A stretch of DNA of 64,000 bases from Gammaproteobacteria bacterium (lineage in GTDB: Bacteria; Pseudomonadota; Gammaproteobacteria; Steroidobacterales; Woeseiaceae): NCBI GenBank assembly GCA_022600955.1, contig JAHZJK010000001.1, positions 145,388 through 209,387 of the forward strand, written 5' to 3'. The notes under the pieces were generated by a model, which saw only the letters and a program-made list of their open reading frames with translations, searched no databases and had not been told where the DNA came from. Of the stretch, positions 46,933 to 56,194 are shown piece after piece. Positions within the stretch are counted from its first letter, which is position 1. Each line of letters begins with the position of its first letter. The position numbers and the translations under genes are program-made.

Positions 46933-47445
46933 ATGTCTATTTATAAAATTATTGCAGTCGCACTCTTGAGTACGATGCTCGCGGCTTGTCCGTCGGCACC
47001 GGTACCAGATCCTGAGCCGACCGATACGACGTATGGTGGCGACGACGGTGCATCGACCGATGGAATGAATGGCGATGATCCGTTCGGTGGTGAGAATATG
47101 AACGATCCGTTTGCTGATGAACTCGGCGCGGTTATTTATTTCGAGTTCGATTCCTCGGAAGTGCGAGCGCAGGATCAGGACCTGGTGGTCCGGCACGCGA
47201 TGGCGCTGAGCGGCAACTCCGGGATGCGCGTGCGCCTGGAAGGGCATGCGGACGAGCGCGGCTCACGGGAATACAACATTGGCCTCGGCGAGCGCCGTGC
47301 GCAGGCGGTTCGACAGATCCTGATGATCCAGGGTGTTTCTGCATCGCAGATATCGACAGTCAGCTTTGGTGAAGAGCGCCCGGAGTCTATGGGCAGTTCC
47401 GAGACTGACTACGCGCAGAATCGCCGCGTCGTTTTCGAATACTAA
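46933..47445 (+). CDS. pal: Peptidoglycan-associated lipoprotein Pal
   Basis: 170 residues. Lipobox LAAC, acidic/Gly tether, then an OmpA-like domain: YFEFDSSEV, LEGHADERGSREYNIGLGERRAQAV and EERPESMGSSETDYAQNRRV (peptidoglycan binding). Outer membrane anchor of the Tol-Pal system. Confidence 0.97.
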   Translation: MSIYKIIAVALLSTMLAACPSAPVPDPEPTDTTYGGDDGASTDGMNGDDPFGGENMNDPFADELGAVIYFEFDSSEVRAQDQDLVVRHAMALSGNSGMRVRLEGHADERGSREYNIGLGERRAQAVRQILMIQGVSASQISTVSFGEERPESMGSSETDYAQNRRVVFEY

Positions 47446-47456
47446 GATTCCGAGCA

Positions 47457-48233
47457 ATGCTGAATCGATACAAAGTGCTGTGTTTGCTGGGTCCCAGCAT
47501 GCTGTTCAGTGGCTGTGCGTTACTGCCTGCGAACGAAGATCCGGAGCTGTTGGCCAAATTGACCGAGCTTGAACGACGCCTCGAGAGCATCGAGCGCGTC
47601 GTTCAGGGCCAAAGTCTCGTTAATCTGACACAGCAGGTCAGCGCAACAGAGCGCCGCGGTGACGAGATGCAGGGCCGGCTCGAAGAGCTCGAGCATCATT
47701 CCGAGAGCACCTCGGAGCGACAGCGACAGCTCTATGTCGACCTCGATGCACGAATTATCGAGCTTGAAGCAGCGATGCGCGATAGCCGTTCTGTCAGTGT
47801 CATGGACGGCGGCACGTTGCCGCCGGGCCAACTGCCGATGCCCGGTGGTTCTGACAGGGACAACTACCAGGCAGCATTTGAGTTGCTCAAAGAGCAACGT
47901 TACGAGCCCGCTGCACTTGCGTTTCAGCAGTTCCTGGTAGCATTTCCGGACAGCGAGCTTGCCGACAATGCTCAGTACTGGCTGGCCGAGTCACACTATG
48001 TAACGCAGCAGTTCGACAAGGCGTTGGCCGAGTTTGAGGTCGTCATCAGCCAGTACGCGGATTCACGCAAGATCCCGGACGCGCTGCTGAAGATGGGTTA
48101 CTGTAATTACGAACTGAATCGTTGGGACTCTGCACGTGAAGCCCTGGCCCGAGTGCAGACGGATTACTCGGAGACGACAGCAGCGCGGCTGGCAGCCCAG
48201 CGGCTACAGCGAATGGACGAAGAGGGCGTTTAG
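47457..48233 (+). CDS. cpoB: Cell division coordinator CpoB (YbgF)
   Basis: 258 residues. Signal peptide with LFSGC (possible lipobox), an N-terminal coiled coil (about 30-110) for trimerisation and three TPR repeats (YQAAFELLKEQRYEPAALAF, YWLAESHYVTQQFDKALAEF, LLKMGYCNYELNRWDSAREAL). Ties the Tol-Pal complex to septal peptidoglycan synthesis. tRNA-Lys follows. Confidence 0.93.
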   Translation: MLNRYKVLCLLGPSMLFSGCALLPANEDPELLAKLTELERRLESIERVVQGQSLVNLTQQVSATERRGDEMQGRLEELEHHSESTSERQRQLYVDLDARIIELEAAMRDSRSVSVMDGGTLPPGQLPMPGGSDRDNYQAAFELLKEQRYEPAALAFQQFLVAFPDSELADNAQYWLAESHYVTQQFDKALAEFEVVISQYADSRKIPDALLKMGYCNYELNRWDSAREALARVQTDYSETTAARLAAQRLQRMDEEGV

Positions 48234-48264
48234 AGTGCCACTTCGCCAGGGTGCTAAAAGGCGC

Positions 48265-48292
48265 TTGTTATTTGGCAATTTTGAGGTATTAT
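48265..48292 (+). promoter_or_regulatory. Promoter of tRNA-Lys
   Basis: TTGTTA (48265-48270), 16 bp, TATTAT (48287-48292), then GCCGCGG. A GC-rich discriminator right after -10 is typical of stringently controlled stable-RNA promoters. Fits a start about 36 bases before the tRNA. Confidence 0.5.
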
Positions 48293-48335
48293 GCCGCGGC
48301 ATTCAGGTAGCATTCTTGCCGCCCAGCACCCAGAT

Positions 48336-48410
48336 GGGGCGTTAGCTCAGAGGTAGAGCATTCGGCTTTTAACCGACCGGTCGTAGGTTCGATCCCTACA
48401 CGCCCCACCA
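48336..48410 (+). tRNA. tRNA-Lys (anticodon TTT)
   Basis: 75-nt cloverleaf with CCA encoded: acceptor GGGGCGT/ACGCCCC, D arm GCTC-AGAGGTA-GAGC, anticodon loop CTTTTAA (anticodon TTT), T arm GTAGG-TTCGATC-CCTAC. The outermost anticodon-stem pair is T-C, a mismatch. Position after cpoB matches the common gammaproteobacterial order. Confidence 0.95.
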
Positions 48411-48505
48411 TTTTCCTCCGAAAAATTGATTTCATATAAAACAGGCGACGGCGGCCACAAGTACCGCTATCATCCACCGTTTTGCGCACAGGACCCTTGC
48501 GACAA

Positions 48506-50992
48506 GTGGCTGGAAATCGCTGGAAAATCCACAAGTTTGGTGGCAGCAGCCTTGCTGATGCCGAGTGTTTCAAACGGGTAGCGGGCATTCTGCTCGGCTA
48601 CGACGACAATCGAATGGGCGTCGTCGTGTCTGCTATGGGCGGCATGACCGATGCGTTGATCGATCTCGCTGTTCTTGCCGAGCAGGACGATGACCAGTAT
48701 GTCGCACAATTGCACGCTATTGGCGAGCGCTACGCGGCAGCGGCCAAGGCACTGATTGACGGCGAGCGACTGGTTGCAATACTGGATGCATGGCGCAGAG
48801 ATTCCGATGACGTAATCGATGTTCTCAAAGCGATAGCGCTGGTCAAATCAGCGCCGCAACGGAACCGGGATGTCGTCGCAGGATACGGTGAAATCTGGTC
48901 GGCTCGATTGCTGGCAGCCTATCTTGGGCAGGAAGCTCCACAGCGAGGCGGAACATGGATCGACGCGCGGGATGTTGTCACGGTGACAGAGACGCATCTT
49001 GGCCCGACGGTCCTCTGGGATACATCGCTGGAAAAAATGGACACGGTCGTCGAGCCTGACTTCAACGGCATTGCAGTCATAACAGGCTTTATTGCATCGG
49101 ACGACGCCGGCCTGCAAACCACGCTTGGCAGAAATGGCAGTGACCATTCTGCTGCGATATTTGCCGCACTGGCCAAAGCCAGTGAGCTTAGTATCTGGAC
49201 TGACGTCGACGGTGTCATGAGCGCCGATCCGAATCGTGTCCCCGAAGCCCAGGTTATCGAGCGACTCACTTACAACGAGGCGATGGAGCTCGCGTACTTC
49301 GGTGCCAAGGTGATTCATCCGCAGACGCTCGGCCCGGCCGTTGAGAATGATATCCCCGTGATTATTCGCAACAGCTACAACCCGTCGCACCCCGGCAGTC
49401 GTATCGATTCTGAGGCCGTTGCCTCCGACAACATCAAGGGTATTACTGCGATTGGCGGCATGGCGTTGGTCAACCTTGAGGGCGCCGGCATGATTGGCGT
49501 GCCAGGAACAGCTGACCGCTTGTTTGCGTCTTTGAAGGATGCCGGTGTTTCAGTAACACTTATCTCGCAGGCAAGTTCAGAGCATTCGATTTGTGTCGCC
49601 GTGCCACAGGACCTTGCCTCACGTGCTCGCCAGGTTGTTACAGACGCTTTCGCTGAGGAGCTCGAAAGCGGTCAGATTCAGCGCGTCGATGTCACCGAGG
49701 CACAGAGCATTGTTGCTGTTGTCGGGGATGGCATGGCCGGTTCGCCGGGCATAGCCGCGCGCTTCTTTGGCACGCTTGGTCGCGCGGGCGTCAATATACG
49801 TGCTATCGCGCAGGGATCGTCGGAACGCAATATTTCGGCAGTTGTCGATTCGGAAGAAGCAACGAGAGCATTGCGAGCGGCTCACTCCGGTTTCTACCTG
49901 TCACAGAAGACCATCTCGATAGGCATCATCGGCACGGGGACGGTCGGTGCCGCACTGCTGCGCCAGCTGGAGAAGCAGGCGGACAAGCTTGCCAGCCAGT
50001 TCAATCTCGATCTGCGCGTACGGGCTATCGCCCGATCGCAGAAGATGTTGCTCGGTGATCGCCGTATCGATACCGCTAACTGGCAGGAAGCATTCGAGGC
50101 ATCGGCGGTGGCTACGGATCTCGACGCTTTCGAAGCGCATCTCAACCCTGATCACCTGCCGCATGCTGTCATCATCGATTGCACAGCCAGCGATCACATC
50201 GCATCGAAATATGCAGACTGGCTATCACGCGGTATTCACGTAATTACCCCAAATAAGAAAGCATTCAGTGGGCCGTACGATGCCTATCAGAACCTGCAAA
50301 AGGCGGCCGATGAGGGCAGTTCACACTACTTCTACGAAACGACTGTTGGTGCCGCGTTGCCGGTCATCACCACGGTCTGCGATCTCGTCTATACCGGTGA
50401 CGAAGTACGCTCAATACGCGGCATCTTTTCTGGAACACTTGCGTATCTGTTCAACGTCTACGACGGCACCACGCCGTTTTCCGAGATCGTTCGCGTTGCG
50501 AAAGAAAGTGGCTACACGGAACCGGATCCACGAGAGGACCTGTCCGGCATGGATGTCGCGCGCAAGCTCACGATCCTGGCGCGCGAGATTGGCCTGGGTA
50601 TCGAGATCGGTGACTTTCCGGTACACAACCTGGTTCCAGAGGCATTGCGCGAGTGTTCTATTAAGGAGTTCCTTGAGCGGCTGCCCGACTACGATGATGA
50701 AATCGATGCGCGCTACAAGAAAGCGGCGGCGGAGCACAAACAGCTTCGTTACGTTGCAATGCTCGACGCCGATGGTAACGCCTCGGTCGGCCTGGAGGCC
50801 GTTGCAGAAGAGCATCCATTCTGCAATATCAATTTGACGGACAATATCGTGCAGTTTGAAACTGAACGCTATTCGGCCAACCCTTTGGTCATTCAGGGTC
50901 CTGGTGCCGGACCTGAGGTAACGGCGGCCGGAGTTTTCGCTGATCTGTTACGTCTCGCAAACTTCCTGAGTACGGGTGTTGGTTATGTCTGA
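48506..50992 (+). CDS. thrA: Bifunctional aspartokinase/homoserine dehydrogenase (ThrA type)
   Basis: 828 residues from GTG 48506; a TTG at 48482 or 48497 is possible. Aspartokinase part 1-290 (KIHKFGGSSLADAECF, GRNGSDHSAAIFAA), two ACT-type regulatory domains (about 310-470, VSVTLISQASSEHSICVAV; GVNIRAIAQGSSERNISAVV), and homoserine dehydrogenase from about 480 (IGIIGTGTVGAALL, TPNKKAFSGPYDAYQ, GIFSGTLAYLFN). First and third steps of threonine synthesis. No thr attenuator or Thr-rich leader peptide is seen upstream. Confidence 0.96.
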   Translation: MAGNRWKIHKFGGSSLADAECFKRVAGILLGYDDNRMGVVVSAMGGMTDALIDLAVLAEQDDDQYVAQLHAIGERYAAAAKALIDGERLVAILDAWRRDSDDVIDVLKAIALVKSAPQRNRDVVAGYGEIWSARLLAAYLGQEAPQRGGTWIDARDVVTVTETHLGPTVLWDTSLEKMDTVVEPDFNGIAVITGFIASDDAGLQTTLGRNGSDHSAAIFAALAKASELSIWTDVDGVMSADPNRVPEAQVIERLTYNEAMELAYFGAKVIHPQTLGPAVENDIPVIIRNSYNPSHPGSRIDSEAVASDNIKGITAIGGMALVNLEGAGMIGVPGTADRLFASLKDAGVSVTLISQASSEHSICVAVPQDLASRARQVVTDAFAEELESGQIQRVDVTEAQSIVAVVGDGMAGSPGIAARFFGTLGRAGVNIRAIAQGSSERNISAVVDSEEATRALRAAHSGFYLSQKTISIGIIGTGTVGAALLRQLEKQADKLASQFNLDLRVRAIARSQKMLLGDRRIDTANWQEAFEASAVATDLDAFEAHLNPDHLPHAVIIDCTASDHIASKYADWLSRGIHVITPNKKAFSGPYDAYQNLQKAADEGSSHYFYETTVGAALPVITTVCDLVYTGDEVRSIRGIFSGTLAYLFNVYDGTTPFSEIVRVAKESGYTEPDPREDLSGMDVARKLTILAREIGLGIEIGDFPVHNLVPEALRECSIKEFLERLPDYDDEIDARYKKAAAEHKQLRYVAMLDADGNASVGLEAVAEEHPFCNINLTDNIVQFETERYSANPLVIQGPGAGPEVTAAGVFADLLRLANFLSTGVGYV

Positions 50993-51929
50993 TTTTGTAA
51001 CTGCTTTTGCGCCAGCGTCGATCGGTAACGTTGCAGTGGGCTTCGACATGCTGGGTCTTGCCCTTGCGGACGTTGGCGACCGGGTGCAGGCGCGCCGCAC
51101 CGATGCCGAAAAAGTGACCGTCTCGGAAGTGCGAGGACAGGACGGGGAGATTCATCCCTACCTGTCGACAAACGCAGAAGAAAACACGGCGTCGATCGCT
51201 GTGCAGGCGCTATGGGATGCGCACGGCGATTCGGGTTCCATTGAGCTCAAGGTGCATAAAGGTGTGCCATTGCAATCCGGTATGGGGAGTTCTGCGGCAT
51301 CAGCAGTTGCGGGTGTCGTAGCGGCCAATGCTTTGCTTGAGCGGCCGTTATCGACCGAAAAGTTGCTGCCGTTTGCACTTGAGGGCGAGAAGTTTGCGAG
51401 CGGCGGGCTGCACGCAGACAATGTAGCCCCGAGTTTGCTGGGTGGCTTGATATTGTGTCCCGAAGTGTTGCTTCCCAAGGTCGTCAGTCTGCCGGTACCC
51501 GACGGTGTCAGTGCAGTACTGTTGCACCCGGAACTGCAGGTCAATACAGCGCAGGCGCGCCGCGGGCTCGCGCGGTCGGTATCCGTGCAGAAATGGCTGC
51601 AACAACAAGGTTCATTGGCGGGCTTCATGGCGGCGTGTGCGAGCAGCAATCTTGAGATGATTTCGAAGACATTGCAAGACGTCATCATCGAACCACAGCG
51701 TGCCCAGAACGTCGTATGTTTCGATCAGGTGTCCTCGGCCGCAAGCAAGTCGGGCGCATTGGGGTGCAGCCTTTCCGGGAGTGGCCCGAGTATTTTCGCG
51801 CTTTGCCGCAATGCTGACGCACGCAACATTGCGAGTGCCATGGAGCAGGCTTGTCGCGGACTCGGAATCGATTGCCAGTCATGGCTTAGCCCAATGACCG
51901 CGCCGGGCGCGCGCATAGTGAGCGACTGA
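50985..51929 (+). CDS. thrB: Homoserine kinase
   Basis: 314 residues from ATG 50985, overlapping thrA by 8 bases. GHMP kinase: ASIGNVAVGFDMLG, the ATP motif VPLQSGMGSSAASAV (about 92-106), and GCSLSGSGPSIFAL. Phosphorylates homoserine. Next gene overlaps by one base. Confidence 0.96.
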   Translation: MSDFVTAFAPASIGNVAVGFDMLGLALADVGDRVQARRTDAEKVTVSEVRGQDGEIHPYLSTNAEENTASIAVQALWDAHGDSGSIELKVHKGVPLQSGMGSSAASAVAGVVAANALLERPLSTEKLLPFALEGEKFASGGLHADNVAPSLLGGLILCPEVLLPKVVSLPVPDGVSAVLLHPELQVNTAQARRGLARSVSVQKWLQQQGSLAGFMAACASSNLEMISKTLQDVIIEPQRAQNVVCFDQVSSAASKSGALGCSLSGSGPSIFALCRNADARNIASAMEQACRGLGIDCQSWLSPMTAPGARIVSD

Positions 51930-53236
51930 TGGAGTACTACAGTACGCGAGGCGATGGACCGGTCAACCTGGATGAGGCACTTCGTCGCGGTATCGCGTGT
52001 GACGGCGGCCTGTTTTTGCCAAAAGCGTTGCCTGAATTCAGAGTCGCAGACTTTGCTGCTGCGGAATCCATTCCCGAGGTTGCTGCTGTTCTGTTGCGGC
52101 CGTTTTTTGCCGGCTCTGAGTTGCTCGACGATGTTGAGAACATACTCGTGGAGACATTCAGCTTCCCTGTTCCGGCGACGCGTTTGGCGGTCAGTGATGG
52201 CGATGTTTCCTTACTCGAGTTGTATCATGGACCGACAGCAGCGTTTAAAGATGTCGGAGCGGGCTTTCTCGCCGCGTGCCTGTCCCGGCTGGAGGGGAGT
52301 GTCGATTCGCCTTTAACAATCCTGGTCGCGACCTCAGGTGATACTGGAGGCGCGGTAGCGGCTGCATTCGACAAGCGCCCTGGCATGCGGGTAGCAGTGT
52401 TGTTCCCGGATGGCAGAGTGTCGGAACGGCAAGCGCAGCAACTGTGTTGCTGGAGCGACAATGTCGTTTCGCTGAAAGTGCAGGGTGCCTTCGATGATTG
52501 TCAGTCGCTTGTGAAGGCGGCGATGGCCGATACCTCCCTGAATACCGAGCACCGGTTCAGCTCGGCGAACAGCATCAACATTGGCCGCCTGCTACCGCAG
52601 AGCACCTACTATGCGGATGCGAGCCTAAGGCACTACAGGCGCACCGGTAACAAGCCGGCCTTCATCATTCCAACCGGGAATCTCGGCAACGCATTCGCCT
52701 GCATCATGGCACGCGAAATGGGCTTGCCGATCGGGCCCGTGGTGCTTGCAACCAATGCGAACAGGACGATCGCCGATTACTTTGAAACGCTGCAGTGGCT
52801 GCCGCGCGCGAGCTTGCAAACGCTTGCTTCTGCAATGGATGTTGGCGACCCGAGTAACATGGAGCGACTCCGCAAAATGCTCGGTGAGGCAGATGTGCTT
52901 CGCGAGCAACTGGCAGTGTCATCAGTCAGCGATGAACAGATCGAATCCGCCATCAAGCGAGATTATCTGGAGTTCGGTTTTGCTACCTGCCCCCACACTG
53001 CAACGGCAACTCACACCTGGCGCGATCTGGATGACGAATCGCGATCGGCGCATGACTGGATACTGGTCGCGACCGCGCATCCGGCGAAGTTTGAAACGAT
53101 TGTTGAACCGCTCATCGGTACAACAATTGATCTGCCGCCGGATCTTGAGGAAATTCTTTCCCGACCGGCAAAAGCTATTTCGATTGATCCAACTTTGCCC
53201 GCATTGACTGAGGTGTTGCGGGAGCGATGCGGTTAG
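51929..53236 (+). CDS. thrC: Threonine synthase
   Basis: 435 residues. YYSTRGDGPVNLDEALRRGIACDGGLF, PLP Lys in HGPTAAFKDVGAGF, ATSGDTGGAVAAAF and IPTGNLGNAFAC. Converts O-phosphohomoserine to threonine. Start ATG overlaps thrB TGA by one base (TGATG). Confidence 0.97.
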   Translation: MEYYSTRGDGPVNLDEALRRGIACDGGLFLPKALPEFRVADFAAAESIPEVAAVLLRPFFAGSELLDDVENILVETFSFPVPATRLAVSDGDVSLLELYHGPTAAFKDVGAGFLAACLSRLEGSVDSPLTILVATSGDTGGAVAAAFDKRPGMRVAVLFPDGRVSERQAQQLCCWSDNVVSLKVQGAFDDCQSLVKAAMADTSLNTEHRFSSANSINIGRLLPQSTYYADASLRHYRRTGNKPAFIIPTGNLGNAFACIMAREMGLPIGPVVLATNANRTIADYFETLQWLPRASLQTLASAMDVGDPSNMERLRKMLGEADVLREQLAVSSVSDEQIESAIKRDYLEFGFATCPHTATATHTWRDLDDESRSAHDWILVATAHPAKFETIVEPLIGTTIDLPPDLEEILSRPAKAISIDPTLPALTEVLRERCG

Positions 53237-53247
53237 AATAGGGCTCA

Positions 53248-53853
53248 ATGTCTGAGTTCCTGCAAATCGATACCAATCCCTGGCTCCTGCCCCTCGGCGG
53301 AGTGCTGCTGCTGTTGTTGCTATGGCTTTTGTATCGCGTGTTCCGCGGCCACAAGGGCAGCCTTGAATCGGTGTTGGCAGATATCAGTTTCGACCGCATA
53401 GAGGGGCTTGTCATACCGAGCGCGGATGAAGGCGAAATCATGGTCGACTACCTGCTGTTGACGTCGCAGGGTCTCTTGATTCTTGAGATCAAGGATGTCG
53501 AAGGTATCGTTTTTGGCGGTGACAAAATGCAGGACTGGACTGTCATTAGCAACGAGCGTCGTTACACATTTTCAAATCCGCAACCGCCACTCTACGACCG
53601 TATCGCCGCCGTACGCCAGATTGTCCGCCAGGTGCCTGTCGCCGGGCGTATTCTGTTCCTTGACGGCGCCGAATTTACAAAAGGCGTTCCAGGCCTGGTG
53701 TGTAATCTGCAGGAGTTGCTCAGTGAGTTCGGCGAGCCCGACAAGAATGCCGCGAAGTTTAAAGTCGAGGCGTTTAAGCCGCATTGGGATCTGATTCGAA
53801 AAGCGGCTCTGACCGCGCAAGTCGGGCAAATACTGGATCGGCAAAAGCGCTAA
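53248..53853 (+). CDS. Membrane-anchored NERD-domain protein
   Basis: 201 residues. N-terminal helix about 12-30 (LLPLGGVLLLLLLWLLYRVF), then a NERD (nuclease-related) domain with DYLLLTSQGLLILEIKDVEGIVFGGD and WTV. The catalytic-type E-I-K triad of restriction-like folds is visible (EIKD). NERD proteins are poorly understood; some act in DNA processing. Starts 11 bp after thrC, so may be co-transcribed. Confidence 0.85.
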   Translation: MSEFLQIDTNPWLLPLGGVLLLLLLWLLYRVFRGHKGSLESVLADISFDRIEGLVIPSADEGEIMVDYLLLTSQGLLILEIKDVEGIVFGGDKMQDWTVISNERRYTFSNPQPPLYDRIAAVRQIVRQVPVAGRILFLDGAEFTKGVPGLVCNLQELLSEFGEPDKNAAKFKVEAFKPHWDLIRKAALTAQVGQILDRQKR

Positions 53854-53858
53854 CGACG

Positions 53859-54371
53859 ATGCCGACAATGCGCGCCATCCATGCCGATATTACGACATTG
53901 CCAATGGCTGCGATTGTGAACGCCGCGAACGAGTCGCTGCTGGGTGGCGGTGGTGTGGACGGCGCGATACACCGCGCGGCGGGACCCGCGTTGCTAGATG
54001 CCTGTCGGGAACTCGGTGGTTGCAAGACGGGTGACGCGAAGATTACACCTGGATTCCAGCTAGCAGCAGGATTTATCATTCATACCGTTGGACCGGTCTG
54101 GCACGGCGGCGATTCCGGGGAGGCGCAGCTACTGGCATCCTGCTATCGAAATTGCATCAGCCTTGCCGAGCAATACGATATTGCGTCGATTGCATTTCCG
54201 GCCATCAGTACCGGAGTCTATGGTTACCCGTTTCATGACGCGACAGCGATCGCTGTCGATGTTGTATCAGATGCTGTGCAGGGCACACGTATAATCGGTG
54301 AAGTGGTATTCTGCTGCCATTCCGAGCCTGACCTGAAGCAGTACCGCGCGGCTCTCATGCAGCCACACTAG
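53859..54371 (+). CDS. Macrodomain protein (O-acetyl-ADP-ribose deacetylase-like)
   Basis: 170 residues from ATG 53859 (MRAIHAD at 53868 is an alternative). Macro fold of the YmdB/MacroD type: IVNAANESLLGGGGVDGAIHRAAG, then TVGPVWHGG and PAISTGVYGYP. Removes ADP-ribose-linked groups. Five bases after the NERD gene. Stop overlaps tatD within CTAG. Confidence 0.92.
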   Translation: MPTMRAIHADITTLPMAAIVNAANESLLGGGGVDGAIHRAAGPALLDACRELGGCKTGDAKITPGFQLAAGFIIHTVGPVWHGGDSGEAQLLASCYRNCISLAEQYDIASIAFPAISTGVYGYPFHDATAIAVDVVSDAVQGTRIIGEVVFCCHSEPDLKQYRAALMQPH

Positions 54372-55165
54372 GAATCCAGCGCAAAGAATCGTTCGGCATT
54401 CGCGGTTGTGATGCTGGCAACGTGTGATTCACTCTGTGCTCGTGCCTCTGCAACGACGCGCAGCACCTCGGGCAGATACATCGGTTCGTTGCGCCGGGTT
54501 TTGGGCCGTGGCCGTATACTTCGGGGCAGGAGATAGGGCGCGTCGGTCTCGATGAGGAGCCGGTCGTCAGGTATCACGCCAACGATGTCGTGCAGATGCT
54601 GGCCACGACGCTCATCGCAGATCCAGCCAGTAATACCGACGTAAAGACCGAGTTCAACGTACTCGCGAAGAGACTCGCCTTCACCGGTGAAGCAATGCGC
54701 TACAGCCCGGGAAAGCTTTGGCAGGGCAGGCTCCAAAAGCTCGACGAAGTCATCGTGTGCGTCTCGCTGGTGCAGGAACACGGGCAGCCCGGTATCGATC
54801 GCAATATCGAGCTGCCTTTGAAACGCGTCCAGCTGCGCCTCGCGCGGCGAAAAATTGCGAAAGTAGTCGAGACCGCATTCGCCGACGGCAACGACCTGAG
54901 GCTCTTGCACCAGCATCCGGATACGTGCATCAGATTCATCGGTGTAGTCCGACGCATGGTGCGGATGTACTCCTGCCGTCGAATACAAGACGCCGGGAGC
55001 CTGCGCGGCCAGCTCGGCGGCACGCACGTTGCTGTCGTCACTGCTGCCGGTAACGATCATTCTGGCTACGCCTGCGTCACTTGCCCGCTGCATCATGTCG
55101 GCACGATCGTCGTCGAAGCTTTCATGAGCGAGATTGGCACCAATATCGATTAGTGACTTCGACAT
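54368..55165 (-). CDS. TatD-family metal-dependent hydrolase
   Basis: 265 residues. DIGANL, GVHPHHA, GECGLDY, HQRDAH, AHCFTGEGESLREY and IETDAPYLLPR supply the usual metal ligands of TatD DNases. The LLPR ending of the motif fits TatD proper rather than YcfH or YjjV, but the symbol is left open. One base after the ABC permease gene. Confidence 0.92.
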   Translation of the reverse strand: MSKSLIDIGANLAHESFDDDRADMMQRASDAGVARMIVTGSSDDSNVRAAELAAQAPGVLYSTAGVHPHHASDYTDESDARIRMLVQEPQVVAVGECGLDYFRNFSPREAQLDAFQRQLDIAIDTGLPVFLHQRDAHDDFVELLEPALPKLSRAVAHCFTGEGESLREYVELGLYVGITGWICDERRGQHLHDIVGVIPDDRLLIETDAPYLLPRSIRPRPKTRRNEPMYLPEVLRVVAEARAQSESHVASITTANAERFFALDS

Positions 55166-55166
55166 A

Positions 55167-56189
55167 TCAATCCGCGGACCAACGGAAAATCCTGGCGCCG
55201 ACCGTGAGAAAGACGGCGCTGATCAAGACCAGGGACAAAAGGCTTGGTGCGATCTCAGCCAGTGTCGCGCCGTCGAGCATGACAGCGCGCGCGGCGTCAA
55301 GTACGTGTGTCAGCGGAAAAAGCTTGGCGGCCTGTTGCACGAGCGGCCCGGCACCTTCCAGCGAAAACCAGACGCCCGACAGCAACATCATTGGCCAGTT
55401 GACCAGGTTGAGCAGGCCACCGGCAAGCTCCTCGCTGGTGACGCGGGCTGAGATGAGTAGCCCAACCGATACCAGCGACACTGCGCCAACGACCGCGACC
55501 AGGAACAGAGTGAAATAGTTGCCTTCCATAGTCGTGTCGAGAATCAGGTGTGTACCAGCATAGATAAAGGTCGTTACCAGGAGGATCAGCACGAGCCGTG
55601 ATGCGACCTGTGCGACGATAAACTCGAACGATGACAATGGAGTTGCGCTTAGTCGTTTCAGGAAGCCGTTCTTGCGGTAGCGCACGATCACATAGCCAAC
55701 ACCGAACAGGCAGCTAAACATCATGTTCATACCGAGAATGCCCGGCAGCACCCAGTCGGCATAGCGCACTTCTGAACCGCTTACCTGTTGCTTGTCGAGC
55801 ACGGAGTGTGGCGGCGCTCCGGACTGCATAAGCGCTATTTCAGCGAAGTAGCCTTTTGGCGACTCGGGATTTATCCAGTATCGCGGCGTTTCACCCAGTT
55901 CGACCAGCAGGTCCAGCTGGTGCCGGGCCACCTTCTGCAAGGCGAGGTCCTGATCGGCATAGGCAACAAAGCGAATGTAACGGGTCTGCAGGAATGGATG
56001 CGAGTCAGGGTTGATTTCGTCTGCTTGCTGCAACACGCCAACCGTATACGCGTCGCGATCACCGCCAAATGCGAACGACAGGCCGAACATCAGCACAACC
56101 GGCAGCATCAGGTTCCACGCCAACGTGGAGCGATCGCGGACGAATTCCCGATTTCGGCTCATGAAAATTGCGTAGATTCGTTGCAGCAT
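55167..56189 (-). CDS. ABC-2 type transporter permease
   Basis: 340 residues. Helix about 24-43, a large extracytoplasmic domain (about 45-165) and five further C-terminal helices, with FLKRLSATPLSSFEFI between them, the usual ABC-2 layout. Works with the upstream ATPase as a drug/lipid-type exporter. Substrate unknown. Confidence 0.9.
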   Translation of the reverse strand: MLQRIYAIFMSRNREFVRDRSTLAWNLMLPVVLMFGLSFAFGGDRDAYTVGVLQQADEINPDSHPFLQTRYIRFVAYADQDLALQKVARHQLDLLVELGETPRYWINPESPKGYFAEIALMQSGAPPHSVLDKQQVSGSEVRYADWVLPGILGMNMMFSCLFGVGYVIVRYRKNGFLKRLSATPLSSFEFIVAQVASRLVLILLVTTFIYAGTHLILDTTMEGNYFTLFLVAVVGAVSLVSVGLLISARVTSEELAGGLLNLVNWPMMLLSGVWFSLEGAGPLVQQAAKLFPLTHVLDAARAVMLDGATLAEIAPSLLSLVLISAVFLTVGARIFRWSAD

Positions 56190-56194
56190 ACGAG

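Noticed and set aside
48411..48505. Threonine attenuator before thrA
   Set aside because: No leader peptide with Thr/Ile codon runs and no terminator hairpin were found.
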